Source of the DNA: Crossaster papposus
Taxonomy: Eukaryota > Echinodermata > Asteroidea > Velatida > Solasteridae
Assembly (NCBI GenBank): GCA_037893245.1
Contig: JBAIAA010000512.1
Span: 124,001 to 188,000, forward strand
Length of the DNA stretch: 64,000 nucleotides
Direction of reading: 5' to 3'
The notes under the pieces were generated by a model. That model did no database searches and was not told where the DNA came from. It saw only the letters and a list, made by a program, of their open reading frames with translations. The first letter of the stretch is position 1, and every line of letters begins with the position of its first letter. The translations under genes and the position numbers were made by a program. Of this stretch, positions 28,304-39,192 are shown piece by piece.

Positions 28304-28951
28304 AATACAGCACTCACTGTGTAACTGACGGTCACCAATTTTCTATTGTGACTTCACGACTAGACAACGGCAATTCACTACTCTACGGACTCCCTCAGAA
28401 TCAAATATACCGTCTTCAACGTCTTCAGAATACTGCTGCCCGCATCATTACCTTATCTAGGAGGAACTGTCACATAACCCCCATTTTGAAGGAACTACAC
28501 TGGCTTCCTGTCTCCCAAAGGATTGTTTTCAAACTCATGCTTCTGGTCCACAAAGCTCTAAACAACGAGGCTCCCTACTACATTAAGGAACTACTACATG
28601 AATATTCTCCAGCAAGAACTCTTAGATCAAGTAACCAGCAACTTCTCAAGGAACCAATTGCTAAACGAACATGGGGCGCCAAATCTTTTTCTGTTGCAGC
28701 TCCTCGACTTTGGAATTCATTGCCACTTGAACTCAGATCATGCCATTGTACAACTAGGTTCAAATCGCTTCTTAAGACTTACTTGATGTCACAAATTTTC
28801 AAGGATTAATTTACTTACTTACTTACTTTACTTGTTGTTGTCTACAGCGCCTTGAGCACCCTGCAGGGTGGATATGTGCGCTTTACAAATCTCATTATTA
28901 TTATTATTAATACAGCACTCACTGTGTAACTGACGGTCACCAATTTTCTAT
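28304..28951 (+). mobile_element. 5'-truncated L2/CR1-like retrotransposon with 43-bp target duplication
   Basis: The 43 bases at 28304-28346 are repeated exactly at 28909-28951 and flank a 562-bp insert. The insert encodes the C-terminal end of a non-LTR ORF2 (28347-28809) with IYRLQRLQNTAARIITLSRR, ILKELHWLPVSQRIVFKLML, then WNSLPLELRSC and LLKTYLMSQIF, a common L2/CR1-type ending. A 3' UTR (GCGCCTTGAGCACCC, GATATGTGCGCTTTACAAAT) and an ATT microsatellite tail follow. The open frame up to the end suggests a young copy. It lies about 90 bp downstream of the last visible exon. Confidence 0.9.
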
Positions 28952-31090
28952 GATGTTTTTTGTGCCTTTTTTGATGTAGTTTTACCTTTTTTTCATAACC
29001 ATTAGTTTAGCTATGGATCAAAGATTGTTATCATTACCGATTGATGAAGAAAATTTTTTGTATATTTATTAGAGGAATAAAATAATTGGTTGTGTCCCCG
29101 TGTTTTTATCATGTTTTGTGTGACATTTTTCAAGCGATTTTTCATCAAATGCTTTAGTATATTTATATTTTATTTCTTACAGTAATTTTTCTTTTGATTA
29201 ATTCAGTAAAACTGATTGTGCACGTTTGTTAAACCAAATATCACCCGAAAAAAATTTCCCCCGACTTTTATTTGTGATGGCACGACGTAAGCTTTTGTGT
29301 CCCCTTTATAACGTATGAAAAGGGAGCTTTCATCGATGTGTATAGTTAAAAATAGAGCAAAGAAGTGCCACCTTTCGTCATATTTTGCAAGAGCATCACA
29401 TTTAAATACTTTAGAACATAAAGAATGTTGAAATCATGAACAGAATACCAAAATTACGCTGGTTAGTTATCAATGTCGCATCTTTGCGTCCTACTCGATA
29501 TCTTACGTCGTGTGTTGAAATCAGTGCTTGACTGGCACCGTCTGCGCAGATGCGAACAAAACAGGCCTGGGTTATAGACGTCACGGATGTAAACAACGTG
29601 CTCTGCAGCGTTGTCAAGCCACCATTTTTTTATTTCGCGCGGGAGAGGTTGTGAAAAGATCGCGTCCCTTTGCTAACGTCGGGACGGATTTCGGTCTTTT
29701 TTACGTCGTGCCACTTATTTTGCGACGCAATCAAAGGTAAGCCGATACTTTGTTGTCCTATTTTACTCTTATATTGTACCTTTTGATGTATGCTTACGAT
29801 ACAAAATATTAAAAATCACAAGTAAGGTTCAATGCCTAACTTATGCAATTTGTAAGTGTACGTGTCACAAAGGGAAACGAAAATTATAGTGTCCCATATT
29901 ACGTGGTGTATCAAATGAAACGTCAAGCTGTTGTGTGGTAGATTTAGTATGCGTGATAATTGCTAAATACCGCCGGAAAGTACTTGTTATTAGTGGGATT
30001 ATTTTTTTTAAATATTCACTATTCTTAAGACATCAGAATTTAATATAATGGCGTTATTTTCTCCGTTCTGATACACAACGTAATTGGGGACGCCAATCAC
30101 AATTGGATTATTCCATTATGAAAAGGGGGGTGGAGTATTGGAAACTATGAAATGCTTTGATGAAATTGAATGTGAATATAAAATTTAGTTAACAATCAAA
30201 TGTTTTGTGCTATATAAGTTTATAACAATATGTAATTTCCGTAATGTAACAGTTTTTAGTTGAGTTAGATGTCACAACAAAATCCTGACATTGTCCAAAA
30301 TGTATGCTGCACCCTCTATGGCTGCATGGTCTGGGCTTAGTTCAGAAAAACGTATTGTAACATTTCTAATTCGGACATTTTTGTTTACATGTATATAAAT
30401 TGTCGTGCGACTGTTTTTAGCCAACAAAAAACGTAAATTAAATGGTACCAGAGTTAGGGATGTGATTCCTCCATTTAAAACCGGAAATCCCTTTGCCCTT
30501 CCCCCAAAAATCTGTTTCCCCCCCCCCCCCCCCCCCCCCCCACCAAAAAAGATTAAAAAAATTAAAAAAATTAAAAAAAAAATTAAGATTTTTAAAGACA
30601 AATTTTTAATCAAATTCATAACAAAATAAAGATAAAACCATAAATGTATTTATTTTCATAACATATGCGCTGATATATCGCAAAAGTAATTGAACAGAGT
30701 CTTAAACATGTCAACATTCTTTCTTTCTGTTTTTGTACACTAAGGAAATGGCTTCTTCAAAGAACACTAGAGAGAGAACCCCTCCCAAGAAACATCCGTT
30801 CCGTCTACGTATATGCCCACTGACTCTGGATGACATCAACGACACTGCTGCTAGTAGTAGTAGCTACAAAGAAACACACACACCGAGATCAAACCTAAAA
30901 GAGAAAAACACAAAGCAGTTTTAAACTAACTTTAAATCTGAACGAATATCAAACAAATCTGTTGGTGGATGTAAAATATCTTTCCAACAAAACAATAACA
31001 AGTAAAGAAAACAATTAACATTTAAACATGCATTTAAATGTAATGTAATTATCAATATTTTGCAAATCAAAATGGAGTTTGTTCCATTCT
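28952..31090. other. Non-coding stretch with homopolymer tract
   Basis: No gene recognised. It includes a run of 24 C (30518-30541) followed by A-rich (ATTAAAAAA)n-like sequence to about 30600. A 59-codon ORF at 30748-30924 after a pyrimidine-rich AG site is noted but has no recognised domain. Confidence 0.5.
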
Positions 31091-31095
31091 ACAAC

Positions 31096-31230
31096 TCTCT
31101 GATATTTGATTGAGCGCTGTAAAAATGATGAGTTAAATTTTGATAAATAACAATACAGGTTTTATTGTATGTCATTCTATAAGCAAGTACGTTGTATAAT
31201 ATGTGAACATGAAATGAAACTAGTTAGTTA
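31096..31230 (+). repeat. Direct repeat flanking the large palindromic element, left copy
   Basis: The stretch from CTGATATTTGATTGAGCGCT to GAACATGAAATGA is repeated in the same orientation at about 36628-36760. It lies directly outside the large inverted-repeat element, so the flanks are direct copies although the element arms are inverted. Confidence 0.8.
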
Positions 31231-31232
31231 TA

Positions 31233-34200
31233 GACCAAGAGCTAGCTGAGATTTATTTGACAACATTGTTACAAAAGCTTTGATGGCTGAGTGGGGTACA
31301 GCTACCTACCCTGTCTCCAAAAAGTATTTTCTTAAGTTTGGCAAGTTCTGGGTGGGGTGGGGGGGTACCCCTCAAAGTACCCCTCAAAGTACCCCAAAAT
31401 TTAGTTTTATTTGACAAAATTGTTACGAATCTGAAAACACTTGGCCAATGTTGAGTAAGGTCCATATATCCAGAATCGCCAACTTAAGAAAATATTAGGT
31501 TCTGGAAAGGTCACTTAAGACAACACGCTAATTAGTGCTAATTAGGGTTTTATTTGACAAAATTGTTACAAATCTGAAACCACTTGGAAAATGTTAAGTA
31601 AGGTCCATACAACCAGAATCACCAACTTAAGACAAAATTATATTCTGGAAAGGTCACTTAAGACAAGGTCAAAGGTCAATTTGCACCAAATGACCTTTCA
31701 TACAAGTTTGTGAGATAAAACCTAAAATAACCAAAACCACATGAAAAATGTAGAATTTGATCCACATGTAAAAAAAATAACAAACTTAAGATAAAATTAT
31801 GTTCTGGAAAGGTCACTTAAGACGAGACGCTAATTAGTGCTAATTAAGGTTTTATTTGACAAAATTGTTACAAATCTGAAACCACTTGGAAAATGTTAAG
31901 TGAGGTCCATACAACCAGAATCACCAACTTAAGACAAAATTATATTCTGGAAAGGTCACTTAAGACAAGGTCAAAGGTCAATTTGCACCAAATGACCTTT
32001 CATACAAGTTTGTGAGATAAAACCTAAAATAACCAAAACCACATGAAAAATGTAGAATTTGATCCACATGTAAAAAAAATAACAAACTTAAGATAAAATT
32101 ATGTTCTGGAAAGGTCACTTAAGACGAGACGCTAATTAGTGCTAATTAAGGTTTTATTTGACAAAATTGTTACAAATCTGAAACCACTTGGAAAATGTTA
32201 AGTGAGGTCCATACATCCAGAATCACCGACTTGAGACAAAATATTATTCTGGAAAGGTCACTTAAGACAAGGTCAAAGGTCACTCTTTTATACAAGTTAT
32301 GTGTGAGATAGAACCTACAATAACCAAAACGAAAATGTATCGTGACATGTAGTTTGGTATTTCAATTTGTTATACTATTATAAAGTATCAGGTGCACCAC
32401 TCACTATGTTCTTTGCCTGGAGCAGGCAGTTCGCCAGAACCAGAACAAAAATGTATAAAAAGCGAGACTCGTCAGGTGCGGTTCGCTCAGACCATAGTTA
32501 GGTTTCGTCTCGAGACTGCACGACCTGCCCCATAAGAACTTTTACGTGGTGTTGAAGAGAGAGAAAAACCAAATGTAAACATAAAATTACCCCCTGTAGT
32601 CGGTCAATTTGCGTTATAGCGCTAGTATACAGAGAAAGGCGTATAACATCGATGGCAGCTGAGGGCGAAGTGTGAACGTGACACACTTATTTGAATCATC
32701 GATGACGAGTAAGCTACCATACGTTCACTAGTCGTCTTCAATGGATTGTTGAAAAAGTCGCAGGATTATTACCCACCATACAAACCATCCCCATATTTGG
32801 ACGGCGATCGCGAACAAAACACAAATAACATAACAATAACTGCTCGACGCCGTTTGAAAACAAACGCCGGTTTTCGTGCTTTTCTCGGCATTCATGATTG
32901 TAAAACTTTAGACAGGTTAGTTAAGCGATATTTACTATCAAATACAACCCCCCAATTCCACCCATTCATAATCATTCAAATAATTACCAATGGTGTATAC
33001 TACCTTTAATATCTGTGGTAGTCAAAGTGACTACAGATGCAATGCACATCTTGGATTCCTGATAATAGATTATATTCTGCATCTATGTTTTAGTGAGGCT
33101 GTGCGTAATAAATTCTATGTTCCATAAAATTGGTGCGCAAACTTGTTTTTCAACATAGTACATTTCTATTGTTCATGTTTTGTAGAAATCGTAAATTAAA
33201 TGTTAAAGATGGACTACAACGAAAACTCACACATAAAATGTATTATCGGACCTTGTTTATGTTGTGTTCAGGTAACACTTTATTGTTACGGTCATGTTTT
33301 TCTCTAAATAATTTTGTTGCAATTTGACCGAAAAAATTAGACCTCGATTCTTCGATTTTGAAATTTCCCGCCCTGTACTGGTTCCCGGCAAAGATCCACT
33401 GAAAACCACAATGAAATCCACGATATAGTACCAGCGGACTTGTAAACCAGCGAAAAGTGATGACGTACTACCCATGAAAATGCATACATGCAGGCCCTGA
33501 AGGGACTCCGCAGATCGCGAATATTGACGTCAAATTTGACGTCAATATTCGCGATCTGCGGAGTCCCTTCAGGGCCACCATATGTATGCGTTTTCATGGG
33601 TAGTACGTCACACACAAAGTATGAATTATTCATGAGTTAAGGGCTTTTGCTGAAACTGAGTTTTTCTGGGTCGTAGAACGCCGATCAATTTTGTTTTTTT
33701 TTTGCATAAAGGAACAAGATTTATTGAATACTAATGATATATTAGTAATCATTATACATTTCTCGAACAAAAAACAGCAACACAGCCTTTATCATTATTC
33801 CGTTGTAGTCCATCTTTAAAGGTTTGTGTTGAAAATGTTCAAAATCCCGAAAAATAGACGAGCAACATATGTGCATTTTCCATTTGAGTTGTTTGTAAGC
33901 TTAGAGGCCAAAATATGTGCGCACTCTGGACCTGAAACATAAAATTAATTACGCACGGCCTTTGCAATAATATTGTCAATGTGTGAATTGAAACCGACTC
34001 TTCAGAATCTATGTTTCTTAAATTCAATTTCCCTTGTCTTTAAACTCTCCTTTTACACAACGCACAAAATAGAGTTGTCTCGCCGTGGCGATCGCCCAAA
34101 CATTTTCAAATTTCAATCGATATGTCATTTATTCCAATCCGTCGAACAATAGCCGCAGACAATTCTCGCCAATCGCCGCGGCGGAGTATACGCGAGACTA

Positions 34201-36571
34201 CTGTATTTTCTTAAGGCGAACTGCCTGCTCCAGGCAAAGAAAATTAGTTTAGTGGGAAGAAGGGGGTTTCATGCACCCTCGGAAATCAGTTTCTAATTGG
34301 TGTTTCTAGGTAAAAAAAAATGCGTAGAAAACGATTTGCTATGTTAAAAAAATCAAAAAATGTCCCACGTATCATTTTTATGCAAATTAGTGCCGCCTTT
34401 AATATCACGGAAATTCCATGAATATCAGTTACATTCTCCCTGGTAATATTGGGTAAATGGGGTAATATCGGTTGACCTCAATTTACATGTTGACCCCAAG
34501 TGGGCGTGATCAACCTTAGTGAAAAATTGTTGTCACTGTTTCTACATGAACATTATGTTTTGCGTAATAGTGATACGTTTAGGGTGTTTTCGTAGAGATA
34601 ATTGTGTAATATTTATTTACTCCAAGTCTCAACGAAACAAATTTGCCAAAAAGCCAACACACAATAAATTAACAAAAAATTAATTGCAAACTGTGATTAC
34701 AGACGGTGGTGATATTAGGCACATATATAGTGTTTAAGTTTAAGTACGCACCAAGATTGTAGGAGTGGCAAGCTCAGAAGAGTCATTAGAGTTTATATGT
34801 ATGTTTACATTACTACAATGTATACATACTACAATGTATACACAATACATACTACAATGTATACACATTGTAGTATTGTAGTATTGTTCCGGTAGTATCG
34901 TTATATTAGTAATATGGGATAATATCAGGTAGTAATAAAGATGCAATGCCGGAAATATCTGTAATATTCCCCCTGGTAATATTGGTAATATTGGTAATAT
35001 ATGTAATGCAATACCAGAAATAACGGTAAATAACTGTTAAAGTCCTACGGTCCAGTCCTACCAACCTCACTGGTTGATATTCTAAACAATGGAGATCGTG
35101 CAGAAGAGGAAGGGGAGGAAGAAGAGAAAGCGATGACGACTGGTGGATATGAAAGTGGACAATTAAAAACATTATTGCCCTATAAACGTGCCTCTTAATT
35201 GATGTGTAATATTGGCCGAGATACAGCATAAACATGTTTAGGCACTTTATAATTTGCGCTTTAGAATTTGCGCATTTACATGCCACCGACACGCAAAGTT
35301 ACACAAGGAAGTCTTCTAATGATTCTTGATGAAATCAAAATCTCAATTTTCATTTTTGCCTCAAAGTGTCTCATTTACTCGTGCTGGGTCACATATGTAT
35401 ACACATGATTTTTCGATAAATTCCTATCCCACGGACACATGTCACTTCCGGAATAGTTTTATTGTGATCTTTGACCCTCAAAACATGGATCTAGACACCG
35501 TCTTTATTCAATTAACTTCAATATTGGCTGAGATATAGTGAAAAATATATTTTTCGATAATGGCGGCACTAATTTGCATAAATATTATACGTGGGACATT
35601 TGTTGAATTGTTTAACATAGCAAATCGTTTTCTACACATTTTTTCTGACCTAGAGACACCAATTATAAATTGATTTCCGAGGGTGCACGATACCCCCTCC
35701 TTCCAACCCAACTACATAGTGAGTGGTGCACCTGATACTTTATAATAGTATAACAAATAGTAATACCAAACTACATGTCACGGTACATTTTCGTTTGGGT
35801 TTTGGTTATTGTAGGTTCTATCTCACACATAACTTGTATGAAAGAGTGACCTTTGACCTTGTCTTAAGTGACCTTTCCAGAATATTATTTTTTTCTTAAG
35901 TCGGTGATTCTGGATGTATGGACCTCACTTAACATTTTCCAAGTGGTTTCAGATTTGTAACAATTTTGTCAAATAAAACCTTAATTAGCACTAATTAGCG
36001 TCTTGTCTTAAGTGACCTTTCCAGAACCTAATTTTGTCTTAAGTTGGTTATTTTGTACATGTGGATCAAATTCTACATTTTTCATGTGGTTTTGGTTATT
36101 TTAGGTTTTATCTCAAACAAACTTGTATGAAAGGTCATTTGGTGCAAATTGACCTTTGACCTTGTCTTAAGTGACCTTTCCAGAATATAATTTTGTCTTA
36201 AGTTGGTGATTCTGGTTGTATGGACCTTACTTAACATTTTCCATGTGGTTTCAGATTTGTAACAATTTTGTCAAATAAAACCCTAATTAGCACTAATTAG
36301 CGTGTTGTCTTAAGTGACCTTTCCAGAACATAAGTTGGCGATTCTGGATATATGGACCTTACTCAACATTGGCCAAGTGTTTTCAGATTTGTAACAATTT
36401 TGTCAAATAAAACTGAATTTTGGGTTACTTTGAGGGGTACCCCCCACCCCACCCAGAACTTGCCAAACTTAAGAAAAAACTTTTTGGAGACAGGGTAGGT
36501 AGCTGTACCCAACTCAGCCATCAAAGCTTTTGTAACAATTTTGTCAAATAAATCTCAGCTAGCTCTTGGTC
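31233..36571. mobile_element. Large inverted-repeat element with 302-bp tandem units
   Basis: Ends GACCAAGAGCTAGCTGAG (31233-31250) and its inverse CTCAGCTAGCTCTTGGTC (36554-36571), with TA on each side. Each arm is about 1.1-1.2 kb and is built from direct repeats: units start at 31556, 31858 and 32160, exactly 302 bp apart, with GACAAAATTGTTACAAATCTG. Equivalent units in inverse orientation fill 35715-36550. The core (about 32400-35700) holds further inverted pairs and a 150-bp palindrome. No transposase is recognised. TA flanks and long TIRs suit a non-autonomous DNA transposon. Confidence 0.85.
33461..33610. repeat. Near-perfect 150-bp palindrome
   Basis: Arms from TGACGTACTACCCATGAAAA inwards mirror each other to the centre GACGTCAAATTTGACGTC (33526-33543), with a 2-base length difference and a few mismatches. 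The central 90 bp are perfect. It could form a long hairpin and is nested inside the large inverted-repeat element. Confidence 0.9.
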
Positions 36572-36627
36572 TATTAGTACATGCAGCAATAACAAGGTAA
36601 ACATGATGATTAACAAATCCCTGATAT

Positions 36628-36808
36628 TTGATTGAGCGCTGTAAAAATGATGAGTTAAAGTTTGATAAATAACAATTTTAACTGGTTTTATTGTATGTCA
36701 TTCTATAAGCAAGTACGTTGTATAATATGTGAACATGAAATGAGAACTAGAGGAAACTTGTAAAATAGTTAGTTAGTACATGCAGCAATAACAAGGTAAA
36801 CATGATGA
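36628..36808 (+). repeat. Direct repeat, right copy, plus short duplication
   Basis: 36628-36760 matches 31096-31225. In addition GTACATGCAGCAATAACAAG occurs at 36577 and again at 36776. Such repeated flanks suggest that the large element sits inside an older tandem or duplicated sequence. Confidence 0.75.
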
Positions 36809-37012
36809 TAAACTTGCAGGGGTAGCACTATAATAGGAACACATTTAAATGCTTGTGCTAAAAATCATATCACCAGACAGTGGAAGATGTTATTCCACTG
36901 TATTGTAACCCCAAATTTTAAATTATAACTCTACCCCTTAACCTCAACAATGAATATACTAAGTAATTAAAAATGACAACTGAACAATTTGTCCAAAAGT
37001 TTGATATAGTGT

Positions 37013-37512
37013 AACTTTGTTAAAGGATCACAGAAATAGAAAAATAAAAAGTACTTATATGATATAAAACATAGGTTACAGTATTAATACACCCAATAAA
37101 AAAAATTGTGTGTGATTTTAGGGTTATTTGAGCCATTACAAATTTCAAATTTCTCTTCGATCGCCCCGCCCAGAAAAATTCCTCCTTTGACAGAATGCCT
37201 GGATGTCGAAGTCGTGACGTCACGTAAAGAATAGCTTTCTTCGCGATTGATTGCGATCGCGTGGTTACGTATGTACGCACGCGATCACGATCAATCGCGA
37301 AGAAAGCTATGATTTACGTGACGTCACGACTTCGACAGGAGGAATTTTTCTGGGCGGGGCGATCGAAGAGAAATTTGAAATTTGTAATGGCTCAAATAAC
37401 CCTAAAATCACACACAATTTTTTTTATTGGGTGTATTAATACTGTAACCTATGTTTTATATCATATAAGTACTTTTTATTTTTCTATTTCTGTAATCCTT
37501 TAACACAAAGTT
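37013..37512. mobile_element. About 500-bp foldback MITE
   Basis: An almost perfect inverted repeat from AACTTTGTTAAAGGAT to ATCCTTTAACACAAAGTT, centred near 37262. Identical phrases in both arms include CGTGACGTCACG, GGGCGGGGCGATCG and the inverse CGATCGCCCCGCCC. The right arm lacks about 17 bp present on the left (near 37190). No coding. Confidence 0.9.
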
Positions 37513-37744
37513 GCATGTATTCTGTTATCAAGTCATATTTTAATGGTAAAATATAACGAGAAAAGAGTTTGCGTTAACAAATTTCCGCTGTACCCGGTAC
37601 CTATTTGATTGTCTTTCATTATCCACTGCAACCTTCTAGAAGTGTGAACATATCTGGGGAAATAAAACTAAAACAAGTTCTCAATACATGTAGCTTTGTG
37701 TATTTTTACTTAATTATTTGTATTTAAAACGATATACAGTTCCC

Positions 37745-38535
37745 TATGTATGGGGACACCAACATTTTGGTGTCCTTATTACATAAGAAACCATTTTGGC
37801 ATAGAGCACCATTGTGTACATATTAGCAAGTGAATAGTTTTTGGTTGACTTTAGAAGTGCTCTCAAAACCCTTACTGCAATAAAAGCACAGTCAACAAAT
37901 CAATTTCATACCATTTCAAGATTTTAATGGCAACAATTCACGGTAGTTGCAGATTCTTTAAGTTTAATATGCGTATGGGAAATGACTAGTAAACAAAATT
38001 TCATATAGAAAATTGATAAATTGTGATTTTGAGTACTGTACATAACCAGTTCAGGGGGTAAAAGAGTTTCAGGATGTTAAATGTGACCATTTGAACTATA
38101 GATCTGACTACCACTGTTGGTTTCATATGTAAGAGGGACACCAACTTGTTGGTGTCCCTCTTACATATGAAACCGTAAAGCACACGAGGCAAGATTGTCC
38201 ATTTCCCTAAAAGAGATGTATATGAAATTCATTTATATGGAAAATGGCACCTTCTAATGCATTTAAATGAAATTTTACAATACCACACATGAGTTGATGG
38301 TTCTGTATGTAAAAAAGTGTGCAGGGTGAGGGACATTTGCACCAATTGAGCACAAAATGAAATAATGACCTCAATTTTCCGTAATACCCCAAGACCATGT
38401 ATTTTCTAACATGGATTGTTTTTATTGGCATCCTAAACCATTGTTAAAATAGTCCTTAAAGTTTATGAATCCTCTTTGATAGAAAATCTATAAGCTCACT
38501 GGGATTTGGTTTGGTGTCCCCTCTTACATATGAAA
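37745..38535. repeat. Repeated GGTGTCCCTCTTACATATGAAACC motif (three sites)
   Basis: A perfect 27-bp-arm palindrome lies at 38119-38174 with a 2-base centre. A diverged copy of one arm pair is at about 37752-37793, and a further single arm with a short change is at 38509-38538. The spacing is several hundred bases and the sequence between is A+T rich without genes. Confidence 0.8.
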
Positions 38536-38907
38536 CCGTTGTTGTTCATGTTACCCTCCCTGATCAGGAAGTGGAAAATGCAATTTCAAATAATGTTTTC
38601 TTCTACAATTTAATCAAATATACATATTAGGCTTTAAAATTAACCTTAGTTTAATATGATTCCATGACTTTGAAAATGTACCACCTGTGTCACAAGCTGG
38701 TACCCTAATTTATGGAAACACCCGTATGCAGAAAGGGGTCAAGCCACCGTAGACCATTATTTTGTTGATTGGGCATTTCTATCGTTTGACGCAGCAAAAG
38801 TACCCAAAATCTAAAGACAGGTCCTTGACAACTAAACCTGAGAGTAGTAGGGGATGGCCGCTTCTAGACCACTTTCTAAAACTCGCTCAGTTTTCTCTTC
38901 TCTCTCT

Positions 38908-39110
38908 AAAAATGTAGTACGAGCAGCACCATTTTTTCTTCTAAAAAAGGGCACTCAAAAAAGAGTGCCCTTTTTTTCCCTAACATTTAAAATGAGTCAA
39001 AAGGAGGCGCCGACGCGTAAGGAGGAGGTCGATCGAAATAATTTTTATTTATCGCGAAGCTGTAAGTTTTTCGATAAGACCTTTTTTTCTTTAGACACCA
39101 ACTCTTCCAC
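38908..39110. repeat. Left terminal inverted repeat of element 2
   Basis: Pairs with 60485-60736. Shared stretches include GGCGCCGACGCGTAAGGAGG, GATCGAAATAATTT, CGCGAAGCTGTAAGTTTTT and AGACACCAACTCTTCCAC. A hairpin AAAAGGGCACTC/GAGTGCCCTTTT lies at 38946-38972. The right arm has an extra insertion of about 40 bp near its outer end. Confidence 0.9.
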
Positions 39111-39192
39111 AAAAAATATTATAATACTTAATATGGTTTACTCTCAATAAAAGTGAGATAAACAAAATATTATAATACTTATATTATAAAGC

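Noticed and set aside
30748..30924. 59-codon ORF after an acceptor-like site
   Set aside because: Polar, low complexity, no donor or partner exon, no recognised family.
31556..32290. Regular repeats that might be a CRISPR array
   Set aside because: The units are 302 bp, contiguous, and lie in inverted arms of a transposon in animal DNA, without spacers.
38946..38972. GC-rich hairpin followed by T run resembling a bacterial terminator
   Set aside because: The DNA is eukaryotic and the hairpin lies in a Polinton TIR; a rho-independent terminator is not meaningful here.
38854..39150. 98-aa ORF in the left TIR of element 2 and its 104-aa counterpart at 60437-60751
   Set aside because: Protein similarity between them only reflects the inverted repeat; part of it is the tail of the 208-aa gene in another frame.
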